Shown piece after piece: positions 22,687-35,000 of a stretch of 35,000 bases of DNA. The DNA is taken from the NCBI RefSeq assembly GCF_964340395.1, contig NC_135554.1:5690475-5725474 (forward strand), read 5' to 3'. The position numbers and the translations under genes are program-made. The first letter of the stretch is position 1. Each line of letters begins with the position of its first letter. The notes beneath the pieces were generated by a model. That model saw nothing but the letters and a program-made list of their open reading frames with translations, ran no database searches and was not told where the DNA came from. Origin of the DNA: Glandiceps talaboti (Eukaryota; Hemichordata; Enteropneusta; Spengelidae).

Positions 22687-22999
22687 CTGCATGTAATCAA
22701 TACCATTACAATATACAAAATACAGCTTGTAGGCTGAACTAATATTTTTCCTTTTACTACATACCATGTACATTGTAATACAATGTAACAGAACAAATAA
22801 TTAGCTGAAATGGGTATTACATCAGTCAATGAATACAAATCACAAATCTACATATATGCATATATAAACATGGAAATCAACTTGTCAAACCCCTAAACAC
22901 GTGTTCTTAAACCAACCAATCGGCATGGAAGCTTGAAGTAAATGTTGTTAAAAATTATCTTAGGGATAAACCATTTGATTTCTGAGTTGTATGTGTGTA

Positions 23000-23056
23000 G
23001 GGGGTACAGGTGGGGGGATGGGTGGATGGATGGGGATTTTCGAGATGGGGATGGGG
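23000..23056 (+). other. Quadruplex-prone G-run tract
   Basis: G runs of 5, 6, 3, 4, 4 and 4 bases within 57 bp, partly built from GGAT repeats. The purine-rich stretch satisfies a G-quadruplex pattern on the plus strand. Confidence 0.5.
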
Positions 23057-23986
23057 ATTGCCGAAAGCAAAAAAACAAAATTTGCTGACCTACTCAAGAC
23101 AGAGATATGTGTTTCCAAGGTATGGACTAAAACATATATGTTGTGCTTCAAGTGCAGCAACTAGTTTCAAATGTCAAATTCCCAGGCACACATGTTTTTG
23201 GCTCCTATCCGCCCATGGCGTCAGCACCTAAACTTGTAAAGTTTCCTGTCAAAGTTTTATACTAACTGTTGGCACATGCTGAACAAACCAAAACACTTCC
23301 ATCAAATCAAATTACTAAGACTACTGACCTGACTTAGTACCTTTAATGAATCCTGTATTTTTTCATAATGATAAAATAATTTTAAATGGTACGGCATGCA
23401 ACAATATACTTTGAGGTTTTTTCTCGGTGTTAGATTTCTGATTAGGAAAGGATATTGTTATCAATTTGACATGTTAAAAATAACGCCAGATAGCACTCTC
23501 TTAGTCGAAAATTCAAGGGGCGGAGGGGAGGGGGGAACCCGTTCAATCAAATGGTTTACTCCCTTATGAAACAGTTATCTTCTGAAATGCGATTTCGATA
23601 AGTCTTTCCCTTTCAAGAATATGTAACCCATTACGTTTGATTTTTGCCGAATTAGCATAATTGTGTCTCCAACTCTTAATTAATCACTTTAATTGATTAA
23701 TCAATTAACTAACTATTGTTCTATTGTAAGTGACGTCAATTGTAAATAAAGAATGCTTAAGTAATACAACGATTTGAGATCAAACCACTGTGTCACTAAA
23801 TATTCTTATTAATGTTTTCTAAGACTTCTAGTCAAAAGTGCTTTCTAGTAGTCACCAATTGTTGACTTAGTTTAAGGTGGAAACAAGGGTGAGATTGACA
23901 TTATAGCTGTATTAGGCTTAGTGTGTTGTAAAAGTCATTTCACCGTTAAACCTCTCGCAAAGTACAAAAATTGCAAATCATGCTTA

Positions 23987-24960
23987 GGGAGCATTCGTTT
24001 TTTACGGGGAGGGGGGGGGGGTCGGTGGAATTTGAGGTATGAATTAAATGTAAAAAGCAACCCCCCTAAAAATTACTTTTCTAAAATTTGACCCCCCCTA
24101 AATCCATCAATTGTAAAATGTGACCCCCCCCTATAAAAATTTTTCACTTGATTTATAATAGATTTATGAAACACTTGACTTATATGAGTGTTAGTTCGAC
24201 ATATCACATAATGGACCATGAAACCTAGTCCATGTAGTTCCGTGACTTCCAAGTAGTACACTGTCTGCCTGATCTTGTTGTGTGAAAGAGTTCATTTTCA
24301 ATGTCACTGCTATCACTTTCAGAGTCACTTTCCGAGTCACTTTCTAGCAAAGAAACAATTGACCTGAGTGAACTTGACAGTCAAAGTGACACGGAACAAA
24401 GTGGATCTGTAGATACAGTTGACTACAGTGAACTGAAGAGTCAAAGTGACTCGTTAGACTAACTTAGTAACTATCTCTTTTGTGTTCTTATCTATGTTTG
24501 TTAGTCCCCGCCGGCCGGGGCCACGTGGCGGCCATTTTACGATTTTTATGGTGGAATTCACTCAGGTCAGTTGTTTCTTTGATATGTTTGGTAAGTGGTC
24601 AAAAATTAATTTGAATGAGTTCTGTTGTTTTTAAAGAGTTTTTAAAGAGTTTTAAAAGTGAGGTATGTCATTATATTGCCACAGCCTGAAAGTTTTATTT
24701 TTGTGATTCTGTGTTTTCTTTTTTTTACTTGTTATCACCTGATCAGACAGAATAAAGACATGTTTGTATTCTGTTTTGTACATTTTTTTGTCAATTCTGT
24801 TGTTTTTTGCTATGATTCCATACAAATCTGTTGTAAAAATTGACCCCCCCCCAACCATTGGATATAAAATTTGACCCCCCCCTAAAAACTGCTTTGTAAA
24901 AGTCAACCCCCCCGAATTCCACCGACCCCCCCCCCTCCCCGTAAAAAAACGAATGCTCCC
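23987..24960. mobile_element. 974-bp non-autonomous TIR transposon, PIF/Harbinger-like
   Basis: Terminal inverted repeats of about 47 bp start GGGAGCATTCG and contain a G10-G11 run and GTCGGTGGAATT. They are flanked by TTA at 23984-23986 and 24961-24963. A 3-bp TTA duplication is what PIF/Harbinger elements leave, but no transposase is present, so the superfamily is inference. Inside both ends, C6-C9 tracts recur in the same orientation in the context AAAATTTGACCCCCCC (about 24060-24135 and 24835-24915). A small GC-rich island (CCGCCGGCCGGGGCCACGTG) is at 24507-24526. Confidence 0.85.
24301..24462 (+). CDS. Small acidic Ser-rich ORF inside the transposon
   Basis: 53 codons from ATG, with the same frame open back to a TGA at 24283-24285. 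The product is rich in Ser, Asp and Glu, with the near-repeated phrases SELDSQSD and SELKSQSD. It may be the leftover 3' end of an element-encoded protein. It matches no family I recognise, and chance is possible. Confidence 0.25.
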   Translation: MSLLSLSESLSESLSSKETIDLSELDSQSDTEQSGSVDTVDYSELKSQSDSLD

Positions 24961-24963
24961 TTA

Positions 24964-26290
24964 GAAGAGGTCTAGTCTGCTGCAGTACGCTAGCGCTAGG
25001 CATGCTGGGAAACAGAGTTACGAGCTCCCAATCTCTTTAACCAATGACGAAAAAATGCTGAGGTCCTGTTTAACATATTTAGAGCTCTCATCTTTGTTAC
25101 TTCCAAAAATGCCTTGCCCCAGTGTACAAAATGCCCCTTCTGAGTACAAACTTGCCAAATGTGATAATTATCGTAGAATTGATGAATGGACAAATGGAAA
25201 ATGACAGAACAGAACCATACTGTCCTTTCTGGAGTTCAACAAAATACAAACAGAAACATTAAAATTGTGTAAAGTTCTTGACATACTATTTTCCAGGGGA
25301 AGAATTCCTGAATATGTCCAATAATTTTTGAGAAGATTTTTGAAGTATTTTCACCAAAAACCCCTTCTTTAGACCTAATTTGCATATTTATGACCCGGTC
25401 AAATTCTCAAATTAGATCTGGGCGCATTTAAGACACGTCCACACAATATTTCAGCTCATCAATTGGCCAAGTAGTTTCGGAGAAGATTTTAAAAATATTT
25501 TCACTAAAAAGTCATATTTTAGACCTAATTTGCAAATTTATGACCCGGCCAAATTCTCTTGAACAAAATCAGATTTGGGTACTTCAAGACACCTTCACAC
25601 TAAATTTCAACTTAATAGGCCCATTAGTTTTGGAAAAGAAGATCGAAATACAAAAAGTTGACATCATCAAAGGTCCGACATCAACCTATCCCTATAGCTC
25701 CGCTGACTGTCTTTGACATAAGAGCTACCAAAAAATACCTTTGCGAGTACTGTTTGGTTTTAATTGTACTCACTTTAGGGTGCCATTTCTGATGACTTCC
25801 ATCATCTTACATTTTTACATATTTGGGGAATTACAGTGTTTAAACTATCTTGATTTCAGGGTTATTATATATGCACAACGATGTGTTTTTTTTAACAGTA
25901 TGACATTTCCAGCAACTAACTGTTTCAATGGAATCGATCATCTCTAGATGCAATCAATAATGTAAAGACGTCACATGACATTCAAATCAATACATTCCAC
26001 AATTCGGTAAACATCCTAATGACAGTTATTGACTAATAGTTGGAGCTATAGCTTTGCTTGACAATTCAGGAGCAGAATTTTGCGATAATCGAAAGCGGAA
26101 TTTTGAAAACATCCAATGTTTATCATATAAATCGACTATCACCTCGAAAAAAGGTTTGACGACACAGTATAAGCTCAATAAAGAAAGGTCAATAAAGGTC
26201 GTGAACTACGGTGATGAACAGTGAATTATCGGTCTATAGGAGCTACATACTCTACTCATACTTTCGATATGGAAGTATACACATGCATTC

Positions 26291-26293
<3 letters not shown>
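24964..26293. other. Intergenic with dimeric repeat
   Basis: Holds the two-unit repeat at 25331-25635. Open frames at 24996-25193 and 25741-25947 are short and unrecognised. Confidence 0.45.
25331..25635. repeat. Diverged tandem dimer, about 150-155 bp units
   Basis: Units at 25331-25480 and 25481-25635 share AGAAGATTTT, then TTTTAGACCTAATTTGC, TTTATGACCCGG and AAATTCTC. A third partial unit starts near 25637. No coding content was recognised. It may be part of an unidentified interspersed repeat. Confidence 0.75.
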
Positions 26294-26351
<58 letters not shown>

Positions 26352-26352
26352 C

Positions 26353-26383
<31 letters not shown>

Positions 26384-26484
26384 TGCATCCATCCATCCAT
26401 CCATCCATACATACATACACACACACATACATACATACACATGCATACATCCATACATACATACATACATACATGCATACATCC

Positions 26485-26528
<44 letters not shown>

Positions 26529-26540
26529 TGACAGACATAC
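26294..26540. repeat. Compound (TA)(CA)(CATC)(CATA)(CAGA) microsatellite
   Basis: 247 bp of di- and tetranucleotide blocks with direct transitions. It generates several long false reading frames on both strands. Confidence 0.95.
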
Positions 26541-28420
26541 ATCAGTTGATTATATTCTGTAAATTAGTAAACCACTTTATTAACATCTCCAAACATGGAG
26601 AGAAAACAACATAACATATAATCATTTGCCTCGTCATCTGATTTTCACATATTACAAAGTAAAATACCTATAGTCTCGATTAGTCTTAATGCCATGACGA
26701 ATGTCGGCCTTCTGAACAAACTTGTTAAATAGACTGCAAGTTCATGATGATTATGTAAAATACCGCCCTAAAGCTATAACCTGCACTGATTAGACTAATA
26801 TCAACACACTGTATGTCGTTGTAATTCGGAACATTTATAGAAGTGGAAATCTTGGAGATTTGGTTGCTTTTTAATCTTAATGAAAGTACAATGCTCTACG
26901 GAAGGAAATGCTTTAAACTGTTTGTTCAAGATATCTCAAACCTTTACTCAGTTAAATCAATAAAATAATTAGGGGTCAATGTACGCAATTTTTGAAAAGA
27001 AGTAAAATCATAGTGACATTAAAATTTAGTCATTTTAGAATCCAATATGGTCATCAAATACCGTCACGGTGTTAAACTCTACGGGGAAATAAAAGATTGA
27101 TTGAAAAATGTTCTTGAAAATAAAGACATTGAACGCCCAAATTTCATACATTGCAATATATACTGTGTAGTTATTAATTTAACTATTAGTATACATTGTG
27201 ATATAGACTTCACCAATGAATATTTGCTGACGACGTCATGCAGTTTTGTACATCTGGTTTACTAAGTCAAGGGTAATAAATCAATGCCTTGCTACGTATT
27301 GTATGGTTAGTCACAAGTTTAAAAAAATACCTAAATGTGAGATTTCGGATGAGAAAGAAATTTGAGCATATGTAGTTGTCACTAGATCATCAGGTGGTCT
27401 GAAGAAACGTCCATGACTAGGACGTTAAACTGTATAGTTGTCATTCAAAACAACAGCAAGTCCAACAGGATAGATTGTAATGACTTGGTGATTAACCACT
27501 GTCATAAATTGAGATGTATTTTAGTGGAAGATAGATTGTAACCACCTCGTCGTTATTAACTTCCTACTTGGATGATCGACAACATACATTATCAAAAAAT
27601 ATGAAATTGCCTTAAAATTTCCGTTCATACTGCAATTCTTATGCCGGAGCTTTACACACTGGGACAATTTTTAGTGGAACGCTGGCACGTGATCGATTGC
27701 TCTGAAGTTTTCTGATAAGTGATAGTTTCTATAGACCACAACGTAACTCCAGTATCTTCATCCTGATTAGATTTTCAAGTGACGTGCAATGATGGATATG
27801 TACTATACTGATGAAGACTTTGGAAAAATTTCGAAACGAAAAATTAGCAGAAAGACACGAAAGTGTGCCGAATTGTTTGTGTTGTGTAATACCAATACAT
27901 GTCGAAAATATCTTGTAATGTTGAGGTTTGAGGTCTTCTGTACAACAACTGAATACTTGTCAATGATTTATCGACTGATATGATTGGCTTGTCCAACATG
28001 CCATAAATAATTTTGTGATTCAAACCAATGGCTCCCTTCTATTGTTTCACGTGATATACAATCAGGCCAGCTGACTCGAATTTGTTTTCATCATACAATG
28101 TCATTGTTAGTGTGATTTTAGGATAAACGTTCTCCATCAAGTAAATTCGGCAAGGTGTAGCCAAAAGCGACGACACACAATCATGACTGTTTGTTGCTTC
28201 TCTATTCTTAATCTTTCATTTTGTTCGCTTCCCTCCGAATAAATGTCTATGTCGGCCCAAGAAGTTTTACATAAGTGAAGAAGTGATTTAGAAAGGGTGA
28301 CATGAACAGCATATGAGAAATTAGTACGGCACCTTGGAGTCTGTTAGCTCACAGACAACCAAAACAAGTTGTCCGCCTATCCAACTTCCTGCTTGTCTGT
28401 CTTAATGTATGTCCTGTTTT
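26541..28420. other. Intergenic, no supportable gene
   Basis: A 64-codon plus-strand open frame at 27789-27983 begins MMDMYYTDEDFGKISKRK and has no recognised family or other support. Otherwise plain AT-rich sequence. Confidence 0.4.
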
Positions 28421-28422
28421 CC

Positions 28423-28491
<69 letters not shown>

Positions 28492-28492
28492 G
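28421..28492. repeat. (CTGT)n microsatellite
   Basis: About 18 uninterrupted CTGT units. Confidence 0.95.
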
Positions 28493-29064
28493 CCCTTCCA
28501 GTAAACTTAAATAATACAACCATTTTTTAAACCCCATATCAAATATTCTCTAGTGCTATACAGTTAATCGACAAGACTGTGTTATATATCGGGTACAAAT
28601 CAAAACTAAGTCTACTATGAGTCCATTATCATTACTATGAAAGTCTTAGATTAGATTACTTTCTTGCCTATATAACTATTATTATACAATTATGAAAGAT
28701 ACAGCTAGAAGTTTCCGAAAACTTGATCAAGATTTCGACCACAGCTGTTACCCTGTTCGTTCACTGAACATCATTAGGTCAGCATATGACTCGGTGACCT
28801 TTCAGTTAAATGATGGCGGGATATTACTTGTATCGGTTCATTCTCAAAAGAATTGTATATTGTGATTTGCATATGGTGATTTGTATATGATATGTCTATA
28901 TGACGCATAGTGAGTTAAGATCAACGATGTGAACCGACCGATCTTACACCTGTAGGCTGTTCAGATCGCCCCTCGTTGATCTTTCTGAGTTGATGGGCTC
29001 CCCAAATTATTGAGTAGACCAGTTTCCTATAACAGTACAGTTCGGAACTAACACATCAGTGCGT
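28493..29064 (-). other. Downstream flank / likely 3' UTR of the kinase gene
   Basis: This follows the kinase stop codon on the minus strand. No clear AATAAA was found in the first 400 bp, so the transcript end is not defined. Confidence 0.4.
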
Positions 29065-33297
<4,233 letters not shown>

Positions 33298-33849
33298 CTG
33301 TGGAGTTCAAGAAACACAAAACACGAATCAGAAAAAAAGGAGACATCAAAACTTGTCAACTATATCAGGAAAGAGTTTCTAATTGACAAACTCGAAAGTA
33401 TGACGAGGACTTTACTTGGGATCATCTGATAAAGAATAACACACTCGATCAGCTAGTACCATTGTTTTCAATGTTTCTATTTTGCTTAAAATTTTTGCTT
33501 TGTGACTTGAACTTGAATGATTGTAATTTGTGGAGACCTTCAAATTCTAGATCTCACGATATACAATTTTATTATTCCATCAGTCTATTAGATCAACCCT
33601 CAGAAAACTGAAATCGTTTGCAGTCAGCGATAAATGTATACCACTAATCCTTTATCAATTCGTATCTATTCACTGATTGGTCAATCTATTGATTAATTAA
33701 TTGCTCGATTGGATAACTAATTGATTGATTGATTGATTGATTGATTGATCTAATAGATTCAGAATTTCTCAGCAAAGTCTTTATCCAACCAATAGATCTC
33801 GACTGTAAGATACTTCGTGTCGTTCAGCCCAAATCAGTCCTCTCTGTTA
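33298..33849 (-). other. Intron sequence with ATTG microsatellite
   Basis: Upstream intron of the kinase gene with an (ATTG)n run at about 33718-33748. No exon recognised. Confidence 0.6.
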
Positions 33850-34060
33850 GGGACCGGACAGAATTTACGGCAGGGGGGGGGGGGCCTGGGGAGAAATTAT
33901 CTCTGACTTGGTTTTTTTCCTGGCCCCCCCATCCACTGTGACCAAAATTTCACAGCCCCCCCTTTCAAAAGTATAAAAATTTCATGGCCCCCCCCCCCCA
34001 AAAAAAAAAGAAAAAAAAAGTGCACAATATCCTGCCCCCTACAATAACTAAAAAGAGTAC
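33850..34060. mobile_element. Left end of a second C-tract element
   Basis: It begins TTA|GGGACCGG, then has a G12 run. In the opposite sense, C-tracts follow in the context AAAATTTCACAGCCCCCC and AAAAATTTCATGGCCCCC. This is the same architecture as the element at 23987-24960 (TTA flank, GGGA start, G-run, then subterminal A/T-plus-C-tract repeats), but the sequences differ. The right end was not found in the window. Confidence 0.55.
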
Positions 34061-34470
34061 AAATTTTTTTGTTACTGTAGCACAACTGTAATATTTCTTT
34101 TGGTACTACTATTATGTTACTATTTCAGCCCAAACAACTTAGTAGTTGTAGAGGAAGTTTTTTAGAAAACAAAACAAAATAAAACATTTTGACTATACAT
34201 GTAATCATACACATGTGGTATAATCTTGTTTATTTCCCAACTAGACACCATAAGTAGTCATCACTTAATACCAAGGCATTTGATGTGGTGGTTTTAACTG
34301 TCATTCACTGATACATACACAGAAACACAGACACAGAGTAAACACACATTCACATGCGTGATTTGTGAAAAACTGTAGTGGGGACATTTGTTGGGAGTAT
34401 CTAAGGACATCACATCACCTACATAGTGTATTCAAATATCTATTTATACTCATAACACAATAACTATCTA
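34061..34470. other. Unassigned sequence, possibly element interior
   Basis: AT-rich sequence between the C-tract end and the tandem array. No gene seen. Confidence 0.4.
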
Positions 34471-34815
34471 ATGTCAGACATTTGTGGTAGTCATGAAGTG
34501 CTAGCAAACTAAGGATTTTATGCACACTTAGGTCTGAAAAATATAGCTTTCACTTTCCTACACCAAATGCATTACCAATACACATGTAAATGTAAGACAT
34601 TTGTGACTTCATGAAAGTGCAAAGAAATTCAGAATGTTGTGGAATGCTTAGATGTAATCAATATGCTTTCAGTTCCAAAACCATACATATTTAAACCTAT
34701 AGTGTCAGGCATTTGTGACTTCATGATGGGGACAGCAAATTTAGAATTGTATTCAATACACTGTACAGTGATCAGATGAGTATTACTCACAGTTTTCTAA
34801 ACCTTCACATTAAGC
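34471..34815. repeat. Degenerate tandem repeat, about 112-119 bp units
   Basis: Three units start at about 34472, 34591 and 34703, each with TGTNAGNCATTTGTG followed by a CATGA block. All are well diverged. A fourth, more decayed unit may precede them. Confidence 0.65.
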
Positions 34816-35000
34816 TTGAAGTGCAGTGCAGGGCCGTAGCCTGACCAAATTGCCGAGGGGGACAGAACTTTGTGTTGGTGCAATCATGCATTTAAAATTT
34901 AGAAAAATGCTAATTTACATAAATTTGCTTGTAATTTACATAATACATATTTTAGCATACACAATTATATATATGTAAGGTCAGAAAAAAATGCTGGTCA
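34816..35000. other. Window edge, repeat-like sequence
   Basis: Contains GCAGGGCCGTAGCCTGACC followed by GAGGGGG. This resembles the end of an interspersed repeat, but it is cut by the window edge. Confidence 0.35.

Noticed and set aside
24652-25003. Gly-rich frames on the minus strand
   Set aside because: They lie in the C-tract end of the transposon; the glycines come from the G runs.
26206-26614. Overlapping Tyr-Ile, His-Thr and Cys-Met-Tyr-Val repeat frames
   Set aside because: Translations of the compound microsatellite.
27789-27983. 64-codon plus-strand frame as a small gene
   Set aside because: Length is within chance in AT-rich DNA, and nothing recognisable was found.
28349-28537. 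DRQT repeat frame
   Set aside because: Translation of the (CTGT)n microsatellite.

Overview
This is nuclear DNA from a multicellular animal, most likely a marine invertebrate. Coding information is split into short exons with GT-AG introns. The DNA is AT-rich, full of microsatellites and carries small DNA transposons and a LINE fragment. The clade cannot be fixed from sequence alone; a lophotrochozoan or an invertebrate deuterostome would both fit. I see no rRNA, tRNA, operon or CRISPR.

Left region (1-9080): no supportable gene. It holds a 57-bp minisatellite of about 21-22 copies (1145-2372), a C-rich quadruplex-prone tract (4587-4620), and two adjacent foldback elements (7519-8236), the second an almost symmetric 356-bp palindrome.

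Central gene (9162-21847, minus strand): nine exons, reconstructed by hand from splice sites and phase, give an unbroken 338-residue multi-pass membrane protein. A 34-nt microexon (17526-17559) joins the two halves. The terminal coding exon exists twice in a tandem duplication (9162-9260 and 9936-10034). A phase-0/0 exon just upstream (10565-10675) would add a fifth hydrophobic segment, or act as a signal-peptide first exon. The layout weakly resembles the DUF4239/bestrophin-like family. One intron holds, on the plus strand, a 5'-truncated LINE (13370-14301) and an unexplained exon-like open frame (14528-15033).

Between the genes (22025-29064): possible 5' noncoding exons, a 974-bp TIR element with TTA duplications and C-tract subterminal repeats (23987-24960), a dimeric repeat (25331-25635) and two large microsatellites.

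Right gene (29065-33297 and beyond, minus strand): six exons encode the C-terminal 713 residues of a dynamin-like GTPase fused to a protein kinase. GTPase motifs G4 and G5 are followed by a helical region, a hydrophobic segment and a complete kinase domain. The 5' end lies beyond the window. One 311-bp intron is almost entirely microsatellite. The right edge carries the start of a second C-tract element and a degenerate array of about 115-bp units. Both genes read leftward; nothing in the sequence shows that they work together.
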